The position numbers and the translations under genes are program-made. Under the pieces are notes generated by a model. That model worked only from the letters and a program-made list of their open reading frames with translations, had not been told where the DNA came from and did no database searches. From positions 24,341 through 88,340 of the forward strand of contig NZ_BMEX01000010.1 in assembly GCF_014637345.1 (NCBI RefSeq): a stretch of DNA of 64,000 nucleotides, written 5' to 3'. Positions 8,797-17,384 of this stretch are shown here, in pieces. The number at the start of each line of letters is the position of its first letter. Position 1 is the first letter of the stretch. The DNA comes from Kroppenstedtia guangzhouensis (GTDB lineage Bacteria > Bacillota > Bacilli > Thermoactinomycetales > DSM-45169).

Positions 8797-9318
8797 TTAC
8801 TTCCTTCCGATTGACACATTTTTTTCTTGATTTTTGTTGACGGTGATCCAGATTTTCATCTCGTCGGAACCGTTGAAAACCAGGTATTTCAAGCGAACCT
8901 TGAGATGATGGGTCTCTTTGTCCTGTTGGATTGGAAGAAGTCGGTCTTTTAACATATTATCCACTACGTCAGGGTTATCTTTCACCCAATGTATGGGTTT
9001 ACCGAGAAAGGGTTGCAGGATTTGTTGCACTCTTTCCCGGATCCGTTCCTGTACAAATTCGTTGTCCACGTCAGATGAATCCACCTCTACGGGAATTCTG
9101 CGGATAAACCGGGGTTCCGAGTGTCTGTCCAGGTCTTTGCGCAGGGTGTTGATCTCCCGTGATTTTTCGTTGTTTCTGTAAATCAGGATATTACGTTCCA
9201 GGTACAGTGCGTCCAGTTTTTTTCCGTAAAGAAGGTTCATCGCCGATGATCCGGCCAGCACACCGAACAGGAAAGTCACCATCATGCGGAGCAGCCGGAG
9301 TCTTCTTGAAGATTTCAT
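8797..9318 (-). CDS. ytrI: YtrI sporulation membrane protein
   Basis: A 173-residue protein: a basic N-terminus, one membrane helix (about 12-30, MMVTFLFGVLAGSSAMNLLYG), a charged coiled-coil stretch (about 35-65), then a mixed alpha/beta domain. Topology, size and tight linkage to ytrH (its ATG lies two bases from the ytrH stop) match the Bacillus ytrH-ytrI operon, which is expressed during sporulation and needed for efficient spore formation. The biochemical role is unknown. Confidence 0.8.
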   Translation of the reverse strand: MKSSRRLRLLRMMVTFLFGVLAGSSAMNLLYGKKLDALYLERNILIYRNNEKSREINTLRKDLDRHSEPRFIRRIPVEVDSSDVDNEFVQERIRERVQQILQPFLGKPIHWVKDNPDVVDNMLKDRLLPIQQDKETHHLKVRLKYLVFNGSDEMKIWITVNKNQEKNVSIGRK

Positions 9319-9319
9319 C

Positions 9320-9646
9320 TCAAACTTCCCCTTGAATCAACCACCGGATCAGAACAGTGCCGACATGGGCACCGAAGAAGGCACTCAGGATAAAGATCAT
9401 CTGCTGAAAAGCCTGATGCAGTTCTCCGCCGAGGATATGGACTTCAAAGGATTTGATGGTGTCAAAAGTTCCACCGAGGGCCGCCACCAGGGCCCAAATC
9501 TTCAACTGTTCGGACAGACGGAGCATGGCATCCATAGGGGGGTCGTTGCCAAAAAAGGCACCGACTCCTCCCAGTACTGATCCTCCCAGGACGACGCCCA
9601 TGGCGATAAAATAGTTCAATATTGTGGTTGACCAAAATTCTCCCAT
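9320..9646 (-). CDS. ytrH: YtrH sporulation membrane protein
   Basis: From ATG 9646 a 108-residue hydrophobic protein with three predicted membrane segments (about 8-28, 50-70, 80-100). The N-terminus MGEFWSTTILNYFIAMG resembles YtrH homologues, so this start is preferred to the upstream GTG at 9685; AAAGGCGG lies seven bases before it. It is co-transcribed with ytrI and divergent from dnaE. It probably acts in the forespore or mother-cell membrane during sporulation, by family knowledge. Confidence 0.8.
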   Translation of the reverse strand: MGEFWSTTILNYFIAMGVVLGGSVLGGVGAFFGNDPPMDAMLRLSEQLKIWALVAALGGTFDTIKSFEVHILGGELHQAFQQMIFILSAFFGAHVGTVLIRWLIQGEV

Positions 9647-9732
9647 CCCCACACCGCCTTTGTCCCACGGGTTCCTTGCTTTCACTGTATGACAGGCAGG
9701 GCTTGTTTATGTGTGGGGGTAGGGATCGTATG

Positions 9733-9762
9733 TTCGTCACCCCTTGCCCGATGGAGTATAAT
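9733..9762 (+). promoter_or_regulatory. Candidate dnaE promoter
   Basis: A consensus TATAAT at 9757-9762 lies about 35 bases before the dnaE start. The best -35 is only TTCGTC at 9733-9738 (18-base spacer). Confidence 0.45.
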
Positions 9763-9797
9763 AGAGACAGAAACTTTTTGTGGGCCGGGTGAAGACA

Positions 9798-12700
9798 ATG
9801 AAAAAATCTCCATTTGTCCATCTCCATGTCCATACGGAATACAGTCTGCTCGACGGGGCGGCCCGTATTGAACAATTGGTTGGCCGGGCAAAAGATGTGG
9901 GCTTTGATGCCTTGGCCATCACCGATCACGGGGTGATGTACGGAGTGATCCCCTTTTATAAAGCTTGCCGCAGAGCGGGGATTCGGCCGATTATCGGATG
10001 TGAGGTGTATCTCACTCCCGGCAGGTTGGGGGAACGTCCGTCGCCGCGGGAGAATCGGATCCATCATCTGTTGTTGCTGGCGGAGAATCATGAAGGCTAC
10101 CGCAATCTGATGAAGATTGTGACCGAGGCTCATCTGAAGGGGTTCCATTATAAACCCCGGGTGGACAAAGAGCTCCTGCGCCGTCACCACCGGGGTCTGA
10201 TCGCGACCAGTGCTTGTCTGGCCGGGGAGATCCCTCAGGCCATTCTGGAGGATGATTTTGACAGGGCCCGTCGGCTGGTGAATGAGTACAGGGAGATTTT
10301 TGGGCGGGAGAACTTTTTCCTGGAGCTGCAAGATCACGGGTTGCCTGAGCAGCAAAAGGTGAACCGGCATCTCATCTCCCTGGCCCGGGAGGCGGATCTG
10401 GCCCTGGTGGCGACCAACGATCTGCATTATGTGGATCGGAGGGACGATGAGATGCATGACTGCTTGCTCTGTATCGGAACCAACCGGCGTTTGGAAGAAG
10501 AAGACCGGCTACGCTTTCCCTCCTCGGAATTTTACCTGAAATCGGCGAAGGAGATGGAGCGCCTGTTTGGTTATGTGCCGGAAGCGGTTAAAAACACCCG
10601 ACGGATCGCCGACCGGTGTCAGGTGGAAATCCCGCTGGGCGGACGGTTGCTGCCCAAGTTTCCGGTACCGGAAGGGTATACCGCTCACACCTATCTCTCG
10701 GCGCTTTGCCGCAAAGGGGCAGAAAAGCGATACGGCAGAGTGAAAAGGGAGGTGGAGGAGCGGCTGCAATATGAGCTGTCAGTGATTGGGAACATGGGAT
10801 TTAACGACTACTTTTTGATCGTTTGGGATTTTGTCCGTTTCGCCCGGGAACAGGGGATCGCTGTCGGGCCGGGCCGGGGTTCGGCGGCGGGCAGTTTAGT
10901 CTCTTATGTGCTGGGGATCACCGACATCGATCCGATCCGTCACCATCTTCTGTTTGAGCGTTTCCTCAACCCGGAGCGGGTGAGCATGCCTGACATCGAT
11001 ATTGATTTCAATTACGAACGCCGGGACGAAGTGATTCATTATGTCACCAGGAAATATGGGGATCACCGGGTGGCTCAGATTATCACCTTTGGTACGATGG
11101 CGCCCCGGGCAGCGGTGCGGGATGTGGGCAGGGTGATGGGGATGCCCTATGCTGAGGTGGATCAAGTGGCCAAAGGGATCCCGGCGGGCCCGGGTGTCAA
11201 CCTGGATCGGGTGATGAAACGCGGTTCCCCCCTGGAACAAATGGTTCGGGAAAATCCCCGGATTGCCCGCTTGATGGAGAACGTCCGCAAAGTGGAAGGC
11301 TTCCCCCGGCACGCCTCCACTCATGCCGCCGGGGTGGTGATCGCCGATACAGATCTGACGGATCATGTTCCCCTGGAGCGGGGAAGTGAAGGACTCAGCC
11401 TGACCCAGTATCCGATGGAGGCATTGGAAGAGATTGGGCTTCTTAAAGCGGACTTTTTGGGCTTGCGCAATTTGACTGTAATCGAACGAGCGGTCAAATC
11501 AATCCGGGAGACTGAAGGAGTGGAGGTCGACTTCAGCCAGTCGGAATACAATGATCCGGTCACCTACCGGATGGTGTCCCAAGGGGAAACCACCGGCGTG
11601 TTCCAGCTGGAGTCCCCCGGGATGCGGAGGGTTCTCCGGGAGCTGAAACCCAACACCTTTGAGGATCTGATTGCGGTTCTCGCCCTCTACCGTCCGGGAC
11701 CGATGGAACAGATTCCCCGATTTATCCGGGCCAAACACGGTCGGGAGGAAGTGGATTATCCCCACCCTGATCTGGAGCCGATTTTGAAGAACACCTATGG
11801 CATCATTGTCTACCAGGAACAGATTATGAGAATTGCCTCTCAGATGGCCGGCTTCACTCTTGGGCAGGCAGATCTTTTGCGGCGGGCGGTCTCCAAAAAG
11901 AAGCGGGAGGTCCTCGATGAACAGCAGGAAGCTTTTATCTCCGGTTGTGTGGCCCAGGGCTACAGCGAAGAGACGGGCCGGAAAGTGTATGACCTGATCC
12001 TCCGTTTTGCCGATTACGGCTTCAATCGGAGCCATTCTGCGGCTTATGCCGTCCTTGCCTACCAGACGGCATTTTTGAAAGCAAATCATCCGCTGCCCTT
12101 TATGGCGGCCTTGATGACCACTGTCATGGGCAGTCATGGAAAGATGGCGGAGTATATTGAGGATTGCCGAAAACATGGAATTCAAGTGCTTCCCCCCGAC
12201 ATCCACGAAAGTGATCACGGATTTTCCGTGAAAAACGGTGGGATCCGGATGGGGATGGCTGCCATCAAAAACGTGGGCAGCCACGCGATCGAGTCGATTC
12301 TTCAGGAACGGCGAAAGAGGCCATTCCGGGATCTGTTCGATTTTTGCCGCCGGGTGGACTTGCGCACCTGTAACCGGCGGGTGATTGAATCTCTGATCCA
12401 GTGTGGAGCGATGGATCACCTGCCGGGTCACCGGGCCCGCCTGCTGGCCATGTTGGACGAGGCGATGGAGCAAGGGGGGGAATATCAAAAACGGCAATCC
12501 GGGGATCAGCTCCAACTCTTTGAGGAGCCTTCTGCAGGCTCCCGGACCCGGTTCACCTACGACGGGGTCAAACCCTTCACTCCCCGGGAAGAGCTGGAGA
12601 TGGAGCGGGAGTTGTTGGGGCTTTATCTGACCGGGCACCCCTTGAATCCCTTCCAGGGGATCATCTCTTCCCGTATCACTCATCGCCTGGACGATCTGGC

Positions 12701-13280
12701 AGATTGCCGGGAGGAGGAGCGAGTGACGGTGGCGGGCTTGATCCGGGAGGTGAAGGCGATCACTACCCGCAAAGGAGAGCCGATGGCTTTTGTTACCCTG
12801 GAAGATCACACTGCACAGAGGGAAGTGGTGGTGTTTCCCCGGACCCTGCGCCAATTCCGGCCTCTCTTGCAGACGGAACGGGCTGTCTTTGTAACGGGCC
12901 GGGTCAACCGGCATGAACAGGGAAACAAGATTCTGGCAGATCAAGTGGAAGACCTGCAGCCGCTTTCGGAACCGAAACCGGAACGGATCCGAGAAGTTAA
13001 AGATAAAGAATTGGCAGATACGGCGGTTTACATCCGGATTCCGCTCGAGAAGGAAGGAACCGAGGTGCTGGGGCGCCTGAAAGGTCTTTTACTCTCCAAT
13101 GGGGGAGGGGTGCCGATCCGGCTTTTTTATGAACGGACCGGGAAGGTGTTGGAGCTCCCTGTGGACAAATATGGGATTCAGCCTTCCGATGCATTGAAAA
13201 GGAAGGTAGAGGATATACTGGGAACGCATTCTTTCCGCGTGGGAACCTCTTCCCGAACTGGAAACGGACGGGGATCATAA
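9798..13280 (+). CDS. dnaE: DNA polymerase III alpha subunit, DnaE type
   Basis: A 1160-residue replicative polymerase from ATG 9798; GTG codons at 9780 and 9789 are in frame, but family members start near MKKSPFVHLHVHTEYSLLD. The N-terminal PHP domain begins HVHTEYSLLDG. The polymerase core has GPGRGSAAGSLVSYVLGI and the catalytic aspartates in PDIDIDF (about residues 401-407). The GYGFNRSHSAAYA-type segment (here DYGFNRSHSAAY), helix-hairpin-helix and C-terminal OB fold (VAGLIREVKAITTRKGE) follow. In Bacillus-type cells DnaE extends RNA primers before PolC takes over. Full length, no lesions. Confidence 0.96.
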   Translation: MKKSPFVHLHVHTEYSLLDGAARIEQLVGRAKDVGFDALAITDHGVMYGVIPFYKACRRAGIRPIIGCEVYLTPGRLGERPSPRENRIHHLLLLAENHEGYRNLMKIVTEAHLKGFHYKPRVDKELLRRHHRGLIATSACLAGEIPQAILEDDFDRARRLVNEYREIFGRENFFLELQDHGLPEQQKVNRHLISLAREADLALVATNDLHYVDRRDDEMHDCLLCIGTNRRLEEEDRLRFPSSEFYLKSAKEMERLFGYVPEAVKNTRRIADRCQVEIPLGGRLLPKFPVPEGYTAHTYLSALCRKGAEKRYGRVKREVEERLQYELSVIGNMGFNDYFLIVWDFVRFAREQGIAVGPGRGSAAGSLVSYVLGITDIDPIRHHLLFERFLNPERVSMPDIDIDFNYERRDEVIHYVTRKYGDHRVAQIITFGTMAPRAAVRDVGRVMGMPYAEVDQVAKGIPAGPGVNLDRVMKRGSPLEQMVRENPRIARLMENVRKVEGFPRHASTHAAGVVIADTDLTDHVPLERGSEGLSLTQYPMEALEEIGLLKADFLGLRNLTVIERAVKSIRETEGVEVDFSQSEYNDPVTYRMVSQGETTGVFQLESPGMRRVLRELKPNTFEDLIAVLALYRPGPMEQIPRFIRAKHGREEVDYPHPDLEPILKNTYGIIVYQEQIMRIASQMAGFTLGQADLLRRAVSKKKREVLDEQQEAFISGCVAQGYSEETGRKVYDLILRFADYGFNRSHSAAYAVLAYQTAFLKANHPLPFMAALMTTVMGSHGKMAEYIEDCRKHGIQVLPPDIHESDHGFSVKNGGIRMGMAAIKNVGSHAIESILQERRKRPFRDLFDFCRRVDLRTCNRRVIESLIQCGAMDHLPGHRARLLAMLDEAMEQGGEYQKRQSGDQLQLFEEPSAGSRTRFTYDGVKPFTPREELEMERELLGLYLTGHPLNPFQGIISSRITHRLDDLADCREEERVTVAGLIREVKAITTRKGEPMAFVTLEDHTAQREVVVFPRTLRQFRPLLQTERAVFVTGRVNRHEQGNKILADQVEDLQPLSEPKPERIREVKDKELADTAVYIRIPLEKEGTEVLGRLKGLLLSNGGGVPIRLFYERTGKVLELPVDKYGIQPSDALKRKVEDILGTHSFRVGTSSRTGNGRGS

Positions 13281-13316
13281 AATGTTCCATGACCGGGAGG
13301 AAGAAGGTGGTATCTT

Positions 13317-13835
13317 TTGTTTTACCGCCATGTGGTGGAGCTCTTGAACCGGCGGGGGGTCACCCTGGAGGAGATCGCAGAAATCGCTTTTGACCTGCAG
13401 CAGCCCTATAACGACAAACTGAGCCGGAAGCAGTGTCTGGAGAGTGTGGAACAGGTGCTTCGCAAGCGGGAGGTGCAAAACGCCCTCATCACCGGGGTGG
13501 CTCTCGATGAATTGGCAGAGAAAAAAAAACTTCCCCAGCCCTTGCAGAAGATGATGGAAGTGGACGAACCCCTGTACGGCATCGACGAAATCCTGGCTCT
13601 TTCCATCACCAATGTCTATGGAACGATCGGATTGACCAGTTTCGGCTATCTGGATAAAACCAAGCAGGGCATCCTAGGGAAGCTGAACAATCACAACGGA
13701 GGCATCCATGTCTTTCTCGATGATCTGGTGGCCGGTATCGCCGCAGCGGCATCCGCCCGTATCGCCCATGAACACCCGGATATGGAACGCTATCGGGCGG
13801 ACCTCGACCTCCACAAAAAAGGACCGGTGGAATAA
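13317..13835 (+). CDS. pgpA: Phosphatidylglycerophosphatase A family protein (YutG-like)
   Basis: A 172-residue protein of the PgpA family, with ALITGVALDELAEKK, YGIDEILALSITNVYGTIGLT and the acidic C-terminal segment VFLDDLVAGIAAAASARI. PgpA members dephosphorylate phosphatidylglycerophosphate; the Bacillus YutG group is soluble like this one. The TTG start follows AAGAAGGTGG. The gene lies 36 bases after dnaE and may be co-transcribed. The stop codon lies inside the following terminator loop. Confidence 0.85.
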   Translation: MFYRHVVELLNRRGVTLEEIAEIAFDLQQPYNDKLSRKQCLESVEQVLRKREVQNALITGVALDELAEKKKLPQPLQKMMEVDEPLYGIDEILALSITNVYGTIGLTSFGYLDKTKQGILGKLNNHNGGIHVFLDDLVAGIAAAASARIAHEHPDMERYRADLDLHKKGPVE

Positions 13836-13847
13836 CCGGTCTTTTTT
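13822..13847 (+). terminator. Rho-independent terminator after pgpA
   Basis: Stem GACCGGT / ACCGGTC around a loop that includes the pgpA stop codon, then six T. Confidence 0.88.
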
Positions 13848-14074
13848 GTGTTGCAACAATCATGGGTACCAAGGAAGGAAACGGTGTCCAAGAGTCGATT
13901 GGCCTTCTTTCCGCGGAGAGGAAGGCGTCTCTGGGCGACCATAATTCCCGGTTTCTTGGGGTAAAACATCATGTTGTACCTTTTGTACATCTTCCCACAG
14001 GGATACCATTGACGGACATAGTCTGCTGGAGTGTTAACGCCCTGAACCTCTGTAAACCATTACGGCAATCCAGA

Positions 14075-14812
14075 CTACTCCCATTCTCGCTGAATGAAAG
14101 ACCGCCACCCCAGAATCAAATAAAACAGGAACGTGAAGGTCACGATCATCCAGAAGGGGACCGGATGAAAGCGGGTCGGAATCGGGCTGTCTTGGGGATG
14201 CATCGCAAAAAAGGGTGGGGCAAATGGAAACCAAGCCGCTAAATAGGAGACCATTCCACTTATCAAGAGATTGGGCAGAACCAGTGAAACATTCAGGGCC
14301 AGGGATTTGCCAAACCCGGTCACCTTTTGGGAAATCCACAATTGAGAAGCAGCCAGGGGGAAGATGGAGAGCCAACCCAGGACTCCATGCATCAGGAGCT
14401 GGTTGCATGGGATCTCTCCCGGTGGTTGAAGAATCCAACCTGTGATCAGAAAAGTGACGAAAAAGGCGATCTGGACCAAAACCATCAGCGTGATCAGCGT
14501 CAAAAATTTGGCCAGGTACAAGTGACTTTTGAAAAGGGGAAGGCTGAGCAACTGTTTCCAGACCTTGTTGTTTTTATGCTCATAATAGCAAATCAGAGAA
14601 GCAAAGATCCCTGTGTATAAAGGAAAGAAAAAAAGAGAATGGAAGGTTTGTGACTGGCGATAGAGTTCAGACCAACTCGGAGGGAAAATCTCCTGGAAGC
14701 TCTCCATATACATGGCACCCAGTCCGGAGTTAATCAGGGCATCCATCCCAATCAGGAGGAAAACAACGGACCACTGCACTTTCGCAAATTCCAATGAATA
14801 CAGCCGCAACAA
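14075..14812 (-). CDS. Lantibiotic-immunity-type ABC transporter permease (second)
   Basis: A 245-residue protein with six hydrophobic segments, of the ABC-2 permease type related to MutE/EpiE/SpaE-like immunity permeases. The motif YYEHKNNKVWKQLLSLPLFKSHLYLAKF (about 75-102) is characteristic: 'E.....WK.LL..P..R...Y.AK' recurs in the neighbouring permease. It would export or expel a cationic peptide together with an ATPase, but the only adjacent ATPase gene is truncated. The frame is intact. It lies 18 bases after the first permease. Confidence 0.8.
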   Translation of the reverse strand: MLRLYSLEFAKVQWSVVFLLIGMDALINSGLGAMYMESFQEIFPPSWSELYRQSQTFHSLFFFPLYTGIFASLICYYEHKNNKVWKQLLSLPLFKSHLYLAKFLTLITLMVLVQIAFFVTFLITGWILQPPGEIPCNQLLMHGVLGWLSIFPLAASQLWISQKVTGFGKSLALNVSLVLPNLLISGMVSYLAAWFPFAPPFFAMHPQDSPIPTRFHPVPFWMIVTFTFLFYLILGWRSFIQREWE

Positions 14813-14830
14813 AACATAATCCCTCCTTTT

Positions 14831-15502
14831 TCACTTCCACTCCAATCGTTGAAACCATCCGGCGGTTATAATCAACAGAAAGAGACTTACCCCTAAGCTT
14901 ACCTGCAACCAGAAGAGATAATCCGGTAAAAAGGGACTGACCAGTCCGGAGTAGGACCAGGGCAAGGCGTATAGCCATTCCATAGAAAACAGAGGCAAGA
15001 AGCGGCTGGCAATTGCCCCCAATACCCCGCAGGCAATGGGGATGGCTTGGTTCTCCAGACGGATGGCTAAAAAAAGCTGAATGATCAAGACCGGGGTGTA
15101 GGCGATAACACTGTAAAGCACCTGTTTGATCAGAAAGGACAAGGGTAATGGTAAGGACATGAACATCGTCCAGATCAGGATCATCATGAGTATGATCACC
15201 ATCGCCTTGAGCAGCATGAGGATCCACACCCAGAAAAATTTGGCCAGGTAAACCTGAAAACGGGGAAAGGGAAAGGTCAGAAGCTGTTTCCATCCTCTGG
15301 ACTCGTGTTCCATCCCGGCGACCATGCTGGTGAGAATCGTTCCGGTTAAGAAAATGGAGAGGGGAAGAAACAGATACATCATATTGAAAATCACATAATC
15401 ATCCCCTGATCCCCGGCTCAGATGATATTGCCATTGTGCCACGGTAACCGCCAACAGCAACAATCCTGAGATCACCGGCAGGAGAAAGCAAATTAGCCTC
15501 AA
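14831..15502 (-). CDS. Lantibiotic-immunity-type ABC transporter permease (first)
   Basis: A 223-residue protein with six hydrophobic segments and the family motif EHESRGWKQLLTFPFPRFQVYLAKF (about 65-90), of the MutG/EpiG type. The TTG at 15502 has AAGGAG five bases upstream, and an in-frame TAA lies four codons before it, so the protein starts abruptly inside what is normally the first membrane helix. The first roughly 10-15 residues of the family seem to have been lost in the same deletion that removed the end of the ATPase gene, which overlaps it by 104 bases. Confidence 0.7.
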   Translation of the reverse strand: MRLICFLLPVISGLLLLAVTVAQWQYHLSRGSGDDYVIFNMMYLFLPLSIFLTGTILTSMVAGMEHESRGWKQLLTFPFPRFQVYLAKFFWVWILMLLKAMVIILMMILIWTMFMSLPLPLSFLIKQVLYSVIAYTPVLIIQLFLAIRLENQAIPIACGVLGAIASRFLPLFSMEWLYALPWSYSGLVSPFLPDYLFWLQVSLGVSLFLLIITAGWFQRLEWK

Positions 15503-15824
15503 CTTCGCTCCTTACGATTTTCAGGTTTTTGAAACCGGACAGATGTCCATAGAAGGAAGGGGATTCCACCAAAGAGCCCACCTGGCGAAGTACGGAGATT
15601 CGTTCCTCGGGCATCTTTTCCCCGAATATTCGAATGCTTCCTGCTGTCGGTCGCAAGAGGCCGAGTAGCAATTTCAGCGTGGTTGTTTTACCGGCCCCGT
15701 TGGGGCCGAGAAAGCCATAGATGGAAGCAGAGGGAACCTGTAAATCCACTTGATTGACGGAGAGATTGTTACCAAACCGCCGGGTTAAATTTTCTGTTTG
15801 AACGATCGCAGTCACGATCATCAT
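15399..15824 (-). pseudogene. Truncated ABC transporter ATPase of a lantibiotic-immunity-like system
   Basis: The frame begins like a normal ATPase of this class (IVQTENLTRRFGNN; Walker A GFLGPNGAGKTTT; Q-loop region LRQVGSLVESPSFYGHLSG). After FKNLKI (about residue 104) it runs out of frame into the start of the first permease gene and stops at residue 141. The ABC signature, Walker B and switch histidine are all missing, so it cannot hydrolyse ATP. The break is best explained by an internal deletion joining the 5' half of the ATPase gene to the 5' end of the permease gene. Confidence 0.85.
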
Positions 15825-15907
15825 CCCTTCAAGGTTTACTCAAAGGGAAGGATAGCAGGCAAAAGTAACAAGAGGGTAAACAGGAGTAACAGGAGAGTAT
15901 AGGTTTG

Positions 15908-16511
15908 TTAAACAGAGAGGGGAAGGAAAACCTGGATGGAGGTTCCTTTTGGATTGTGGAGAATCGCATTCATCACCAGGTTTTGCACCGACCGTTTCAG
16001 ATAGCGGGGATCAGCGACAAGAGAAAGGGAGGGGGTGTCAGAGGCAAAGGAAAAGTGCCTGCCTTTGGCCAGGGGGCTGTTGGCCAAATCCAGGACGACT
16101 TCCTTTATGAAGGGAGTTAAGGAGATCCTTTCTCTTTGTAGGGGTAACTGCTGTTGATCAACCAACACAAACAGGTTCAGATCCTTCATCCACTGTTCCA
16201 CTTCATCTGTTTTTTCTTCGATCTGCCGGCTGAACTGTTGGATATCTGTCTCCGTCAGCGATAGCGGGAAACCGACATCATGGAGGCATACCCTTTAATA
16301 TAGGCGAGAGGTGTCTTCAAATCATGGGAAATGCCAGCGATCCAATCCTGTCTTTGTTTTTCCAGTCGCTTTCGCTCCTCTTCACTTGTCCGAAGGCGTT
16401 CTGTCAGTTGTTCCATGTGATCGAACAGGTCCCCAAAAAAGAAGAAAAGAAAGTGTTGTTTGGGTTGGCTCTTACGGAATCTAGAAAGGAGACCTTTCCG
16501 TAAGAGGGGTT
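15908..16511 (-). pseudogene. Remnant of sensor histidine kinase (lantibiotic-type)
   Basis: Readable in two frames. The first carries a linker helix (EQLTERLRTSEEERKRLEKQ) and the H box GISHDLKTPLAYIKGYASMM. A frameshift near 16265-16275 follows, and the other frame continues LTETDIQQFSRQIEEKTDE, then EQWMKDLNLFVLVDQQQL, to the N box NLVMNAILHNPKGT, where it stops. The N-terminal membrane sensor part and the G1/G2 ATP-lid region are missing. It therefore has at least three lesions: N-terminal deletion, frameshift and C-terminal truncation. It is fused in frame behind the response regulator remnant. Confidence 0.85.
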
Positions 16512-16961
16512 CTTCGTACACCCCTTTGGAGAGATGGATCAAGTCTCCGTAATCGAGCACCTCCGGCTGTTGCTGTTCCAATTGCTCTTGAAAATATCGG
16601 TACCGTCGCAGAAGGGCTTTGATTCTGGCAACCAGCTCCAGGGCATGAAAAGGCTTTGTGACATAATCATCTCCCCCGTATCCAAATCCGGCCAGTATAT
16701 CTATATCCGCTGTGCGGGAAGTGCGAAACAGAATCGGTATTTTAGACGTTTTGCGGATCTCATGACAGAGGTCGAAACCACTGCCATCGGGCAACATGAC
16801 GTCCAAAACGATCAAATCGTAGGCATTTTGATCGATGAGTTCCCGAGCTTGCTGGCGATTTGTCGCTGTATCAATACGGGAATAGCCCTCCCGCTCCAAC
16901 AAGAGTTGGATCATTTCAACAAGCCCTCCTCATCATCCACAAGCAGAATTCGAGGCGTCAT
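16512..16961 (-). pseudogene. Remnant of OmpR-type response regulator
   Basis: The original ATG at 16961 has AAGGAG upstream and reads MTPRILLVDDEEGL, then hits a stop; adding one base near 16918-16922 restores LVEMIQLLLEREGY. The receiver domain follows with the phosphorylatable Asp in LIVLDVMLPDGSG and the TKPF lysine. The winged-helix output domain is cut after YGDLIHLSKGVYEE, where the histidine-kinase remnant begins. Without its DNA-binding domain it cannot regulate. It was probably the first gene of the regulator-kinase-ATPase-permease-permease operon. Confidence 0.85.
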
Positions 16962-17384
16962 CCACCAATGCTCCTTCCCAGCATGTTCAAAAGTCCCAGG
17001 ATGAACCGAGACTTTTTTTGCTTACAAAAAAGAGGTGCTCTTTGGAAGAACGTAACATACGGATGGAAGGATGACAATCATCCCTGGGGGGGGGGAAGGG
17101 GTACTTGGGATGCAGTTATGTTCAGGATTCGATTTAGAAAAAGTGGACCTATATTGTAGTATATTACCAGTGGGAAAATCCGCACGTTTTGAAAGGCGTG
17201 ATGAAAACATCAGATGAGGGTTGGGTTTCCTGGAATGACTTTGGCTCGGAAACAACGGAATAGAATGCGAAACCCAATCCCGACCGGCCCGATCTTTACC
17301 AGATACACCCTGGAAGAAGTGAAGGGGTATGCACCCCTGCCTTCGTTAGCGGCCATATATACCGACGGGAAGGGGAGAAGGGAT
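16962..17384 (+). other. Intergenic region between the decayed two-component locus and glycerate kinase
   Basis: No gene seen. It holds a G-rich run near 17087-17100, an AT-rich stretch with TATATTGTAGTATATTA near 17148-17165 that could be a promoter, and repeat copy B. The open frame running through copy B into the kinase is not used. Confidence 0.5.
17198..17293 (+). repeat. MITE-like palindromic repeat, copy B
   Basis: Inner arms GGGTTGGGTTTC (17218-17229) and GAAACCCAATCCCGACCG (17269-17286) flank a loop with GGCTCGGAAACAACGGAAT, which resembles the CGTCAGAACAACGGAAATG core of copy C. The outer end GTGATGAAAAC is diverged from TTGTGAAAAA. Confidence 0.7.

Noticed and set aside
11499..12944. 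481-codon minus-strand open frame inside dnaE
   Set aside because: Shadow of the dnaE coding sequence; no domain and no ribosome-binding site.
13790..13990. Minus-strand frame after pgpA (MYKRYNMMFYPKKPG...)
   Set aside because: Half of it lies antisense to pgpA and its terminator, and no family or good ribosome-binding site is seen.
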